Part shown: one piece after another, positions 12,301-27,300 of the stretch | Numbering within the stretch: position 1 is the first letter of the stretch | Layout of the letters: the number at the start of each line of letters is the position of its first letter | DNA from: Mesocentrotus franciscanus | Lineage: Eukaryota; Echinodermata; Echinoidea; Camarodonta; Strongylocentrotidae | Direction: 5' to 3' | DNA length: 64,000 bases | NCBI GenBank assembly: GCA_037976565.1 | Contig: CP137675.1 | Span: 28,385,637 to 28,449,636 of the forward strand | Notes under the pieces: generated by a model | Database searches by the model: none | Told to the model about the DNA's origin: nothing | The model's input: only the letters and a program-made list of their open reading frames with translations | Made by a program: the position numbers and the translations under genes

Positions 12301-15300
12301 AATCACATGGACACCCAGTCAGTCATGAGTAACTTTGTGTCTGTGTGTGTTCTCTATGTTGAGAGCCAGAATGGTGTTAACTCATACACTGTGTAAAGTA
12401 ACACAGAGTTAACACCCTTCTGGCTTTGACTGACAAGATTGTAATTCAAACTTCATGCGTAAGATATCATCTTGAGAAAGTGTGGCTCATCGATCCAAGA
12501 CAGATTGTCTTCTTTGATATTTCAGAAGTGGGAGGGAGGATGCCTGTGTCGATGATTCACTGTTTTTCTGATCTCTAATACTGTAATTCAATAGGACACT
12601 TAAGCGGCATGCATACAGCTAGTTGCGGGCAGACGAGGACTCAATAGTTGAAATATAATCCTGAATTCTTGGCATGCAATAAATGAAATTCTTACAGAAC
12701 CCAAAAGAATATAGGCCTACTGTAATGAATATGATTAAAGTGTATCATCAGTCATTAAAAAGAAATTAGAATATTGGACTTGATCTGCCCAAGGCAAGCT
12801 ATATAAGCCATGAATTCCAAAGTCATATATCTGTGTTTTGATCAAAATTGACAATTTTAATTGGCAATTTTAATGAAAACTATTAAATAATTCAATTAAA
12901 AAAAAAAGAGATATTTCCATGAAAACAAATTAAATAATTCTTCACATTTTTTTCCCCACATTTTTTTCCCCACTGATATAATTGCCCAAACTGGCTTGTA
13001 CATGTACATGTAACATCTGCCTTGATATTTTTAGGAAGTTTTGACACTTTATACTTCATTGGCCCAAACAAACCTCTGACATATTCTTAATTACTTTCAT
13101 GTCCAATTATCCAGAATATAAATTATATCATTAGATCTCAGGGTTCTAGTAGATGTATTCTGATTAATATTTTTTTCTCACAAGTGACAGGAGTTTACAA
13201 TTTAGAAGATGCATAAGTAATCCACTCCACACAAAAAAATATTCTAGTGGAGTAATGCAATTTTCTAGAAAGTGTAAAATTTGTGTTTATGTCTGACTCA
13301 CCAACTCCTGTCCCCATCCCTCAAGTTCAAGTCCCTCTGCCTAGACTGTTCAAATTCATAATCAAGAAAACTCTGTAAATTCCATTATTTTCGCGACATT
13401 GACTTAATTCCCCAAGGGAGGGGACTTATAGGGGCTCAGAACACAAAACAAAACAGAATAGGGGGTCATACCTTGTATTCGGTTGTTTCAGGTAAACACT
13501 GTCAGAGTGGGGAAGGGGGCAAGCAATATATATGCTTTACTCATAAATCTACTTTTTATTTCTTTGACGTCTGTCACTTGGAATCTACAGTACATGTATA
13601 CAAAAGAAACTAAATCCACAGTAGATATATATTTCAAGTTCAAATTTTGGATTGATGGTTTAAAGACTGTCTGCACTAGTTTGGCCAGGAGGGATTAGAC
13701 CTCCCAGCGTGGTCACTGACATCAACTCAGCTTTCAATTAATATAAGAGAAAGAGGATCATGGGGGACCAACGGGCACCGCTTAGGCATTGTTTTCTATA
13801 TAGAGGAGCAAGTAGCTACAAGTACATGTAGTGCAGTGGGGCTTTAAAATCATCATCAGGAACCAATATAGCCCTGTTCGGTTATGACGCTGCAAAACCA
13901 AGGTAGTTTTTTTTCATGACGTAATTAAGTGTAATAAGCTTCATATTTCTGAATCTTATAATACAGAGCTCAGTGAATATGTGCAGGACCTGTGTTGGGC
14001 GCAGTTGCCATTCATTTCCTCATTTAAAAATAACCTGAGACCTTTTTTTTCTTCAGCGGTTTAATGCATCATATCTGAACGAGACTTAATAATAAATGCT
14101 AGGATTTCCCTTGTGAGTTACAACTTTACTACTCTTACTATCTTACATTTAGTTACTCTGTAGACGCAGGGTATCACTATGTAGAACATTTTGAATAGGG
14201 TGTGTGTGCTTTTATTTTTCTTCAGATATTGAAACAGTGCCAGTTTAGGCAGGGGAAATGTCAGATATTGTTGCTTGATTTTGTTTGATGATTATATGCA
14301 GTGAAAAGTATTGAGCAAGGATTTTGCTCCATACGATAATTTCACATGAATTGATGAAATACATGACCTGTATAGTAAGATTACTCCCACTCATAGGAAG
14401 CAAGAAAAGTGGTTTTATTGGCAGGTGGCCTTTATACCGGGTAGACAGATTGCTTTAGCTCAGGTCTCAACTGGAAATAATTTTGAAGGGAAACAAAATA
14501 TGTGGTCTCCAACTCTCCATATATAGACAGGTGGCCTTTTTGTATGGGTTGTTGCTTAATTGTATGCATCTTCGACTGTATTTAAACTTTAAAGTAGAGT
14601 AATTAGGACTCTCCAATTCTTTTTTTCTTCAGGACTGGCTGTGGCTTTGGATCCTCCTAATCATGTGGATGGCTATGACCCAGTGGACACTCAGGGCCCC
14701 ATGGTGGAACCTGGACAACCATTGGTTACCCCTCCTCCCAGAGATGCAGTCACTCCCAGGTCTGCACCAGTCGAGACTCCAAGTCCAACACCATCGCCGA
14801 CCAACTCCACCACGGTAGCCAATATGACAGAAGCCAATGCCACGGTAGCCACGACAAAACCCAACTCAACAATGACAGCGACCTTGATGACAGCTACTTT
14901 GGTGACCAGGAGGTTGACTCCCTCTTCGACAGTTTCCAACTCGACAGGAGCAGTATCTACGACATCAAGGAGCACCGTGTCAGGAACACCCTCATCAGGT
15001 ACACCCTTCTCTGGAACTCCTGCATCTACAGACAAGAGTACAGTGGCACCAACCGCTCCTATTCAACAGGGGACAACTGATGAGAACAATACCGCTCCTG
15101 TTGAAATGTATTCCACACCCCCGTTTTTGACATGGTGGGACTATACGACAAGAGCGGCCACGGGAACTAGGACACCTACAGCAAGAGCAACGGTCCTTAC
15201 GACAAGACACCAGACAACTCACCGGCAGACGACTCCCTACCCTCAAAAAACTACAAGCTTTCCCTGGACCACAAGCCAAGTGTCTCTTCAAACTACTCGG

Positions 15301-18300
15301 CCTACTACAGTAGTGACTCAGCCTAAGGCTACCACCACCCACCTTGTACCTAACAAAAATAGAACATCTGGAACTGTTTCAACAACAACAGCAACGGCAA
15401 TGCCAACCAATCCAACAACAATACCTTGGCACTGGCCCTTCCCAACTACTACACAAACAACAACCAAGATGACTACTGCAAGTCAGGTATCTACTGGACA
15501 ATCCACAGAGCCAGGAAACACTCCATCTAAAGAACACCCTGTCAAAACTCCTACTCTGTATCCCATCACCACCCTGGCCCCTCCGGTAGCCAATGCATCA
15601 TACAAACTTCCCACGTACCTTCAGCTCCGCCTCAGCACCACCTGGCCAAGGTTCTGTTTAGGTAGCGGCAACGTCCAGGAATCCCTTGCTGACTTCGCCC
15701 GTCAAGTTCTGAGCCAGTCCCCCTACGACAGAGTGGAAGTACCCTACCTGAATGTCAGGGACCACTGTCGGGAAGCCAGAGTGAACAGGTTCAAAAAGAC
15801 CCTGTTCGTAGCAGTGACTCCCATTGACTTTTTTGTTACTGTAAATAACTCTTATTATGAGAATGTCACCAAAATGGTTGGAGCTGAGCTGGTTCATGAT
15901 CATTCAATGCTACAAGATGACATCTCTTATCAAGTAAGTGCATGCTAAACCATGATTTGACTTTACTCATGAGGCGCATTTATACTGTCAAATACCTCAT
16001 TTTGAAAAATCACGATTTTTCGTGCACCCGTTTACACTTGTGCCGAAACATCACCGACTGAGCTGCTCAGCGATCTTTTGGCGTGTTTTGGTTGGTAATG
16101 CGCATGCGCGGTCTTCCCAATACAAAATGCTCGATCCATACACAGCGAGTCCAGCACAACAGTCATGCACGTATAGCGGTGCGTGTGACTACATGGACTA
16201 CATGTTACCGCACGTACCTCTACATATGGGACTACATACGCTTCCGTGAATGTTTCGCCATGGGTTCGTTGATGACATTGCCTTCGATTTATTCCCGAAA
16301 CAACCGTGGGACATAGAATTATGAGAAGAAATTTGGAAGAGAGCTTCGATATACTTTGATTTATCACGTACGAAAGTATCGATCTGGTGTAATGACGGAA
16401 AATATGAAAAATACTGAAATATTTTCAGATAAAATAATACAAAAAGATTGCGCTTTGTTTCGCTCAGTTTTCGCATATTAAAACAGGGTTTGACAACTAT
16501 TTGCAATATTTATGAGTTAGAACAACTCTTCTTCTTCCATTTGACATTTTAATCATTTCATTTGGTGGTTTCTAAAGCGAGATTTTACAGTTAAGCTGAG
16601 ACTCTTTCGTAGCGGTTCAGCGTAAACAAGTTGTTTACTTTGTGCAAATAGGCTTCAAGGACGGCGAGCCACGCTCCTAAAGTCACGTGACCTAAAATCG
16701 CGATTTTACAAGAGCGGCGTTTATACTTGCGAAATACGCCAAAATATGCCAAAAGATCACACTTCGTTTTGGAATGTTTCGGGCTTGGCGTGTTTGCGGT
16801 AAAGCGTTGTTGCCTTGGTAAACATCGCGGTCAGGCTCCGGTTTGGCATTTTTTGGCGTATTTGGATGACAGTGTAAATGCCCCTATTGAGTGTAATTGT
16901 TTCTTTTAAAATCAGTTCCTTTACGTACCAAAATCTATGTTAGTATCGCATACCCTATGTTCCATAAAATGGAATCACATATACATAGCAATATGTTTCC
17001 CCACTTCAAACATTCCTAAATTAATCATGAATGTAACAGTAAAGTATATGGCCAAATTAATCACCTTAATTCCTTCTCCATGTGAGCAGATAAAGGTCAT
17101 TTGTGATAAAATTGTAAAACCCACCGAGATGAATACGTGCTCATGTTATGTAATTATTCATTTGTGCACCTACGGGACATTCTATGACACAAGAGGGCAA
17201 ACAAAAGCTATTCATGAAGCACATACTTGACTTTGGCATTGATTATTCTAAAATACACAAAGTGGGACTTCTCCATGAGTAAAAGATCTGTGGATATTTG
17301 GGGTCATTTGACCCATGCGCTAACTACGAAATGGTCTATTGAGTGGTAACTAATTCTGAATTCAATAATGTGATATATATTTGTATATATCAGTTTGGCA
17401 AATTTGGGTATGAGATAAATTAAACTACTTGGAAGAAGTCTTTGCTTAACCTTTTTAGGAAGAAACAGACAGAAGTCTTGAGCGAGGCTTGCAGGAGACA
17501 GAAGTTGTTTTGATCTTTTATGGATTAACTAATTCATTGTCAAGTAGTTTAGTATTTGTGATTGCCCGATTGATTACTTGTAGTTGTGATTGATGACTAG
17601 CTATCATGAAACAGATCTGAAATGAAAAGAGATGAAGCTGTGAAGGTTATGGATTAATTCATTCCGTTATGCGCATGTATATTTCAATTATCTGGAAGAC
17701 TTCCTAATTGATAACGGCTTCCGCATTATCTGAAATGTTCAATGAGCAAAGTGAATTTCATAAAATAATGTCAGAAACGACTTGAATCCTAATCTAACTG
17801 AATTATGAGTCGAATGGAACTCTAATTCTTTTATACATTTCTGTTTTTCGATTTTTTGTTAAATCATGAAGACAACTATTTTCACAAGGAAGTAGGAAAC
17901 CAAGAGGAATCATTTCCTCTCAGTTGATGGATGTTGATTTGATTTGTTTTTTTTCTAGTGAACAAGTTCATTTTCTCTTCTGTTCTGTTTGGTAAAACTT
18001 TACAAACCATATAAAGATACAAAAGCTTTAGCTCACTGGCATATATTGACATGAATGTAAATGTTGTATAATGTAAAAAATTGTATTACTGTGGTTGAAA
18101 GAGAAAAAAAAAGAAGGAAAGGAAATTTCCTTTCACTCTCTCAGAAATTTGGTCGCCCAGAAAAGATTCTTTCAGAACAATATTTTAGTTCATGCAATAT
18201 TTCCTGTGGATTTAATTGTTTCTGCAGCTCTGTGGGAGTTTTCCAGAGCAAATTTGTTTTTCTCACTACAGTAGCTTTAGTAATTATGAAGAAATTTTCA

Positions 18301-21300
18301 TTCACTTTTTTTTTCTCTCTCTTAGATTATCTCTGCCCATGTGCTTGTTATCAACAAAGCAGCCACTCCTTCACCTCCCAATGATGGTGGCAGCCAAGGT
18401 GCGGTGATTGGCGCAACTCTGACAGTTTGTGCTCTGGTCTTTGGGGTCATCCTTTCTCTTGTTGGAATGAAGGTAATGAGTATCATGATGGATGGGTTAT
18501 GTTTTGAATGCACTGAGGAGATAGAGAAAGAGGGGGCGAGCGAGCTGGGGAGAGAGAGAGAGAGAAGGGAAAAGGAGGGGGAGGCGAGTCTATGTTCTGC
18601 ACGTATGATTGGCACAACTCTGATAGAGCATTGTGTGAAGGGTGCATTCAATCGACACTTTTTCACCCTAGAATCACGGTTTTCAAAGACGTTTAGTTTA
18701 AAACACGGTTGCGTTCAAGTAATTTTTCGTTGGACGTGATTCTATGACGTCATTATCCTGGCCTGTTTCCGGTTTGACCGACAGTCGACCGTAAACACAG
18801 ACAGAAAGCACGCGGCGAAGTTGACCTATACTTCTTGGGTCAAACTGCACAGTGTGATGATCAGTGGCTGGGCTTGAAATAAACGAGAATCAGCGTTGAT
18901 GAAAAATCGCTTGAACGCTCTCCCGCAGTAACCGTGTTTTTTAACGGCGTTTTGATTTGTGATTCATGTTTGTGATTCTAGCTTTAAAAAATCGCTTGAA
19001 CGCACCCGAAATGGATCTTATTGGGAAAGATTATGATTAAGATTAATTAGATGAGAATCATTTATTTGTGGTGTACAATAAGGTGAGTAATCATTGATAA
19101 ACACTCAATGGAAATATAGAGAAAGGAGGAATCAGATTTTTTTAGGGGTGTTTGGAAGCAAAACGGATTTAAAGTCTTCTGTATCTACAGCATACTGTAT
19201 ATTTATGGGTGTGGGATGAACCTGGCACCAGTTTCCAGCCTTTCAAGGCCTGGCTAGTAGATTTAGGACATGGATAGAAAACTATAACTGATCAAACACT
19301 TCTTGTCATGGTTACTATTTTTAATGCTGTCTGCTTGCCAGGCGAAACTGTCTGATAAAAAAAACCCTGACGGACAATGTTATATTTTGCTTTCTCTCTG
19401 TATGCCTTCTACCATAACATTGCAGTATCATGCCCTACATATACATACTTTTGTTGTGTCACTCCTCAATCTATAATTGTATTTTAGTCTTGAGGTAAAT
19501 GGTATCCTAACATGTACATGTATGGACAATTAATTGATTATGGTTTAATGCTGATCTTTTCTAAGTTACTTGTTCTAAAAAACATTAAAACATTAAATTT
19601 GTTCACTAATTCTTAAAAAGTATGCAGTTGAATTTCAAAATATGATTTTCATGGTATAAAGAGCATAATCTAATTACTAAAAACATCATTGTCAATATTT
19701 ATTCTTGTTTATCATTCATTTGAAAACTCTTTTGATTTTTATAATTTTTCTTGTATCTTGATGATAATCCAAAATATTAGATTTGTTTCAATGAATCAAT
19801 TTGAATTAATTTGAATCGATTTGATTTGTAATCTTTAGGTGTATAGGGTTCGCAAGTCCCATGCTGGCATCTCGGACCGCTACTACTTCGATGGCAAGCA
19901 GCTCCAGGATGCCCTCAGCGGGTGTCATCAGATGGCAGGGGTGTCACCCCTGGGGAGGGCCACGGGAGGGGGTGTCCACCCTGCCCCCAGCTACAGGGAG
20001 TACATCCTGGCTTCCATCAACAAGGGCTTGGTGTTGGATGATGAGGATATGACAGTGGAGGTGGATGCAGTAGAGGTACTTAATGTATTCCTTAAATTTT
20101 TATTTGCCTTTATATGCCACATTGTATTGATCATGGAATAGATATTCCAAAGACTTCAAGATTATTTAAAGGGCAATCCAACCCTACATCTCGGAGACAT
20201 TACCGATTCAGCCAAATTTGAAGAGACCCCACCTGTAGTGATTACAACTTTCAAAAATTCATAACTTTCTCATATTATGTACGATCTCATTCAAACTTTC
20301 ACCAGTCTACTTCTCTGACTTTTCTGCTTTCCTCAAGAGTAGTTTGCTATCAAGGTTGGATTTACCTTTAACTGTTTCTAGTGCAAGAGTAATCTATACC
20401 GGGGGGTGTTTCACAAAGACTAAGATCGACTTTAAGTTGGACTTAAGTATAGACGGCCATTCATGCCATTGTTTGCTCTCATCATTTACTGGCATTGGTC
20501 TCTCAAGGGACGTAGAAATCATGGTAAAAAATCTACAAAACTTACATGTTTTGATAATTCATTATTGAAGGAAAAATATTGTCTAAAGATCATAATGGTG
20601 AGAGCAAACAATGGCACGAACTGCCTGTTATACTTAAGTCCAACTTAAAGTCGATCTTAGTCTTTGTGAAACACCCCCCGGGTGTAAAACCCTGTTCATA
20701 GGGTTGTCATGGGCCTAATCAAGACTGGCAATGGGTAAATTTGGAAAGGCATTGTGTTGCACAAAGCAGTCCTTCCATCAATTATTGCCTAATGGTTTGT
20801 GCAAAATTGCACGTGTGGCAAACGAGTGACCATGCAGAGAGGCGTGCAAGGCACCCTAAGGGTTAACTTTTTGTGAAAGTATATGCATTAATGTCCTTCT
20901 GTTCCAAGCAGATGGTATATTGTTTATTGAGGGCCAGAAGGACATTAACCCATATAGTTTTACACAGTGTTAACACCCTTCTGGATTTGAGCAGACAATA
21001 TCATCTGTTGAGAGCTAGAAGGGCATTAATAACCCATACACTCTTACATAGAGGTTAACGCCCCTATAGTTTTCAACTTTGTTGATGTCAGAAAATTCCT
21101 GTTTATCATCAATAAACGGGTTTTTACACGATAAACCTAGTTTTTCACTCAAACAAACGAAGTTTATTGGTGAAAAATTTGGTATATCGCTCAAAAAACT
21201 TGGTATATTGCACCAAAAAAAAATCAGTTTATTGCCGTTTTTAAAAACTCAGTTTTTATTCAACATTTGGCTTGCCATTTATGCACCAATGCCAAAAGTA

Positions 21301-24300
21301 CACAGGAGCAGTGAGAGATTTAGCTGTGAAAAACTCAGAGAAAGCTTTGGTTATACATGTACAACAACAATGAAATACATGAACAAATTTCTGTGATGAA
21401 ATCTTGTTTATCCTATAGCAATTCTGAAAGGAGCTCCTATGCACAAACAAACAAACAAAAGTCAATATATATGTATAAATCAATGCTGATAATATAAGTA
21501 TAAGCATTGATTTTGATTTTTGATAATTAAACAGAATCCTTTTTTATGGTTTGTTCTACATTTTAGAAATTCAATCAGGTCTAATGCTTTTTAATTGACA
21601 TTGACTTGACAGTTGCTCTAAACAATGACTCTGTTTGCAATTAAGCCACGACAGTGACTTAACTAGTGGAATTTATAAATCTGTGAATGCTCCCGTCTAT
21701 TAGGGCTAGCAGCAAAGCCAAATATTGATTCATCGAATGAAAGAGTCTTTACTTGGTTGATGAAAATGAAATTCCACTGATGCCAGGAATCCATAGCACA
21801 ATTGAGTAGGAAAACTGAGTAAACTATCGTGGAGAATGAATGATGAAACTTGGAATTGGACCAAAACTGAATTAATGTTACAACTTTCAGAGGATCGCTA
21901 CAAAACTTCTGAACCTCATGTATTAGCTTTGGGGTGACCAATATGAGCAGAGGGGCAAGTAAATCAAATTAAAACTTGCCCTATGAATTAGGCAACTTTA
22001 ATTGTTGCTCAGGAATGAAGATTTTGTTTGACTAGTTGGACAAATGTTTGTTGTTAATACCTTGGCTTGTCAGGAAACTGACAAGGTTCACTTGTTCAGT
22101 TCACTTGTTTGAGCTACATCTGTGAGATATGCAAGTATTGTTATGTCTAATCATCATGTTCAAGCATTGAAATCAAACACTTGTTTGTCTCGAAGAAGGA
22201 AAGTATTTGGAGAGCTTGAAGTGTTTTACTAACATAAATTCTAAGAAGGTAGAAAGAATAAGAATTAGTTTGTGTTAGTTTGTAATGTTTATTGCAGCTG
22301 AATTCACAGAAACACAGGATAATAAAAACAACTACCGGTATCATCTTTTGAGGGGCCTTTTGTTGGGTGTTATCTCTATATTGAAATATAAAACGTTTAT
22401 TGCAGCTAAATTTACAGAAACACAGGATATTAAAAACAATTATGTACCTCACTTTAGAAATCTAGCCATCTGATCGGTCCGAATTGGAGTCGTGATTTCA
22501 AAAACAAATATGCCTCTCATAGCAGTCATTATTACTATAATATTGTCTGTTAAGAATCAGAATCTATATTGAAATATTTTTTTTTAAAGATAAAGACCAG
22601 TTCTGGTCATGCGATTGCATTGTGAAAGAAACGTTGTGGAATCGATCAGAAAAGGTTGATCATCTAGCATATAAGTATTGGTGTGTACTGCAAGGTTCTG
22701 GAATCATCAAAATGATAAGAAATTTGGCCCAGTCTTGGTAAAGTTACAAGCACTGTACACAGAAAGATGTATATGGGACTACGCGACCACGTGCGATATC
22801 TATTTGGTCCCAATAGATATAATAAATTACCAAATATATCAATTAGTACGCGGTTCCCCGACTTTCCCGGCAAAATTTGTATCATCGCGTATTAGTCAAA
22901 ACATATTCTTTCACATGATTGGTAATGAGAGCTTCCATTTCATTTTTTTGAGAGAGGGGCATTTCCAAAACTGGTCTTTACCTTTAAGAAGATGATATAT
23001 GATACATTATAATGCTTGGAAATAGGAAATATCTGCAGCTTCCTTGCACTTTCATTACATGTTTATGTGTGAATGTATCCTGTTGTGTACATAGTTATGA
23101 GTTTACCTCAATGACGTCGATTTCATATGAGCCAGAAATTGTGCGTTTGGTAACTTTGACATTTTGTGACATCATTCAGACTTGTATTCCCTCTTGCAAA
23201 GATGACTCATTAATGGATTCCTCACCTGAAAAGTAGAAGCTGTTCTAAAAAAGCATGACAAGACTCATACTGTAAAAATGCGCCACATGTTACTGCTTGT
23301 AAAGAATTATGATAGGGTACTAGTATCTAATGAAGCGCAAGGGATTTGGGTATTTTGCTCAGCTTGAATGTGATACTCTCATTCTCGTTACACAGTCTGT
23401 ATGCACAGACTCTAGTTTGACATAAATCAAGTCCATAATGCCTTAGTCCTATAGCCTAGCTTTATTAATCTCTGCCTGAACAGCAACAGTACAGGGCCTA
23501 TGGAGAGCAGTCATAGTCTTGCAGTTCAGACCCTATGTTCCTTGTTACGACCAACAAGGGTTTGTGCATGTAAAATCAGTACTCATTCTTAAAATTAATC
23601 TACCGGTAATCATATTTGCTGAGCACTATATATCAGATCAGTGTCAGAATCACTTTTCTATTCATGGAACTCTTTTTAGATTTTGAACCATCTTGCAAAG
23701 TTTGAAGAAAAAAAAAGATTTTCTCAAGAGAGACTTTTTTCTTCTGTTCCAGAAATCTTTTTGAGCTAAATGGCCCTCAAAGGCTCGGTTTTGTTTGCCT
23801 TATTGTGGATAAAACTTTGTTTCATTGAACTAGATATAGCAACATCAGTGTACATGGCATCTAGGCCTACTTTGAAAAAGTTGGAAAAGCTCCAATATTT
23901 CATCACAAATCGAATGAGATTTTGAGGGGCGTTTTGACAGCTGTCATCAACTTAGCTTCTCAATCTCATTGTGTAAGGTACATGTACTGTTGAAGTTGCA
24001 CAATGCTGCATCATTATGTAGTTCATATTAAACATTCAGAGTATTGAAACAAATATCCCGGCTTACTTATAAATTGATATCTACCTTTCGACAGTTTCGT
24101 TCCCCACTTTTGGCAAGTACATAGTACATGTATACATATGTACAATGTAGAATACATTTACATCGCTACGTACGCTGTAGGAACTACCCATGAGGTAATT
24201 GAAACAAACTTTTAAGCAAAGAGGGAAATTTATAATCCAGACGATTTTGTGACCTCTTTCTGCCAACATATCGTCTGCTGAGCGCCAAAAGGACGCTAAA

Positions 24301-27300
24301 TATAGATGAGATATATGGCCTTCTAGCTCTCGGCAGACCATATAATGTCAATTGCTTCAACATCAAAATATATAGAAAATGGGGGTCATAGGTCAAGCAT
24401 TGTTACATATCTGATGCGATGACAGCTGATAGCCCTCGTACTTGAATTAAAGTGCAGACAGATGGAGACTTGTTGAACAGCTCAATTTCAACAGATTTGT
24501 GAAACTTAAAGGTAGTGTTCAGCATTGGATACATTTGTGAACGCAGTTGAATTATTTAATTATCTGTTTTGAAGTATGAGACTAAATATTCCTCTATATT
24601 GTTGACAAAATCATAAACATGATATATTGAGGGAAACATGAATGTTGATTTTCAGGAAGAATGATAAGAATTGCTGCCAGTGTATGAATTACAGTGTACA
24701 AAACTATAGATGACCTCTTAAAGAGAGGAATAAGTTCAAAGAAATTCCCTACTACCCCTAGTAAAAAAAAATAGTCTAAAATTAATAGCAAAATAGTGAA
24801 AATCCAGCACAGAAAATATGTTATTGACTATTTTCAACTCTGAATACATTTTCATCTCTTTTGTTCAAAATCCATAGCCTGAAAATAAGTTGTCTTTTGT
24901 CTATTGTCCATTTTTACCATTTTCCCCAAATTTTCCATAAGGTAAGAGAAGAAAATATTCTAGTTTTCTAGGAAATACCATAAAAATATAGAGAAAATAG
25001 CTCTATATATTTTTTGTTTGCATATGAAAAACGACCAGGGACTGCTAACACCCTATTCTTGCTACACTTTCTTTTCTCAATATGTTGATAATATAAGTTG
25101 AATAGTTCCTTTGACACTTCCTTATAATAATAATACATTGCATTGTACATAAACTGCACTAGCGAGCTTACAAAATGTCTAGACTGCAATGCTACACTGT
25201 ATGCACATCGGAAATTTGTGAGACCTAAATCAGATAGGGAGATTTAAGCGTTACTAACTGTTCTAAATGTTAGTCGGTATTTTTCATTGATCCGTTATCT
25301 GTGGATTTAGGGGAATCAAGAGGGCTGTTGGTAATGCACCTATCAAGATTGAAATTGGAATGAATCTAGATGAAGTGCATGGATCTAATCATTTTAACCT
25401 TTTCTGTGCTGTGGGTGACAAAACCTTGAAACTTGAATCTGAATGTAGAACAGTATATTGGGACTAAAATGGCTAGGTTTTTCTTCCTAAAACAGTACCA
25501 AGTACCCTTGTTGGGTGATGTTTATTCCTTCGGGAAATATATCACTTCCAGTTTGATAATATGGGATAAGCATTATTAGTGAAACAAATTCAACACTTGA
25601 AAATGCACATGTGACGATTGTTGCAAGAAGTAGATGGCAAAGGAGTGGTTATCGAGTCATGTTTGGAGCCGGTAGGATTTTATTTCATGTCATTTTGAGT
25701 AGATTTAATGTCTTTCTAGCTTCAAACGGACAATATCCTGTACTTCTAGGGTACATTATGATTGAAAGTAGTACTGCATGCATTTGATGTGAAGTGTATT
25801 GATGAACACCAACTTACCAAAATGCTTTTAAATAACCAAGAACACGATCGCAGCTATTTTTGAAAAATCAACTCAAGTGCAACTTCAATACCCTACTGTA
25901 CCTCTCATAGAAATCATGTTCGGATGACTTAATACGTCATTGCCATGTTCGCACATTACAATAGATGATGCACTAGGCTATAGAGATTACCTTAGGTTGA
26001 TTTTTCTAAGGCAGTTGCTATCATGTTCAAGGATTTTCATGAATGTATTGAAGTCTTCTGCATTTCAGCAGAGGGGTTCCTAATTCTGTTTGTATTTTCC
26101 TGGACTTATTAAACCCCATAACTTCAATTGATGATAATTGTTTGATCAAAAGTTCAGGATGTAAGTTTTAGATACATTCTCTTGGTGGATGTACAGTTCC
26201 ATTCCATGAACTAAGAATTACCTTTAAAAAAATGGACCAACAATGAAAACAACTAAATAAAAATTCATCACTACATCACCTTGCTCCTAGACCTTTTCAA
26301 CCCATCTGCTTTAATAGATACATTAGGTGTGTTTTCATCAGCTTGAGATTGCCAAATAGCCCGCTATTTCTGATTTGGGAAATAAGCCCGAAGTTACATA
26401 ATCGCGTCTTCATCAGCTCGAGATTCATGAATCTCGAGCTTGAGAAATTAGCTCGAGATATTTTGCTAAGCGTTCGCGTATAGTGCGAGTCTTCGGGCTG
26501 GTGAAGACGCACCGGACAATTAGCGGGATAGTTTGCAAACTAGCCCAAGATATCTTAGGATGACTATCTCGACCAAATATCCCGCTAATTGCAACTGCGG
26601 GCTGATGAAGACGCAATTTAGCTGGATAGTTTGCAATCAGGATAGTTAAAATAGCGGGATATTTGGCAATCTCGAGCTGATGAGGACAGGCCTATTGTTA
26701 GTACAGTATCATTACTGTATAAATATAAGTTGACCTTCAAACTTAAAATTGTGATGATTGAGTGTTCTTGTGAAAGTAAACAGAGATTAGCTACTGTGGA
26801 ACCTATAAAATCAATTGGATCAAGGTGTTGGTTGGTACATGTAATCGCTCTTTGGGACATTTACAAGTGGTTTGCACTTTGCAATACTAACAGTTGCAAC
26901 CCAAATAGAATAGAGCAAAAATATCATTTGTTGTATGTTTTGCAGAGACATTAGTAGTCTGCCTCCGAGGCTGTTTTCCTACATGTATCCCTCAAGGAGA
27001 ATTTGTCTTTTTGGATCCAGAAGGGTGTTATAGATGTGATGCAAGGGCTCCAAAGAGATGACATATTTGTCTTGAGTTTATAGTTGCAACCAAGCAGTAA
27101 TGACAGTAGACTCAACAGAAGGGCAGTTCATTCTATTAAACATGTTTTCTTAGGTGGAGGATTTTTTTTTTGGGGGCAGGGAATATGAGGATAAACAAAC
27201 AGCTATGCAGGACCATGATTCCTTGTCAGTTATATTACTGGGTCTGAACTGTTCAACTTCAAGACTACCAACCTCACTAAAGGCTCTAGTATCACTTGTA

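Noticed and set aside
14691..15342. Antisense open frames under the mucin exon
   Set aside because: The + strand frame continues the signal peptide exon in phase and leads into a TM and PTP domain. The antisense frames are shadows of its codon bias.
20344..20648. Small open frames at 20.3-20.6 kb as extra phosphatase exons
   Set aside because: They lie in MITE family X. Exons 4 and 5 already join in phase with continuous domain structure.
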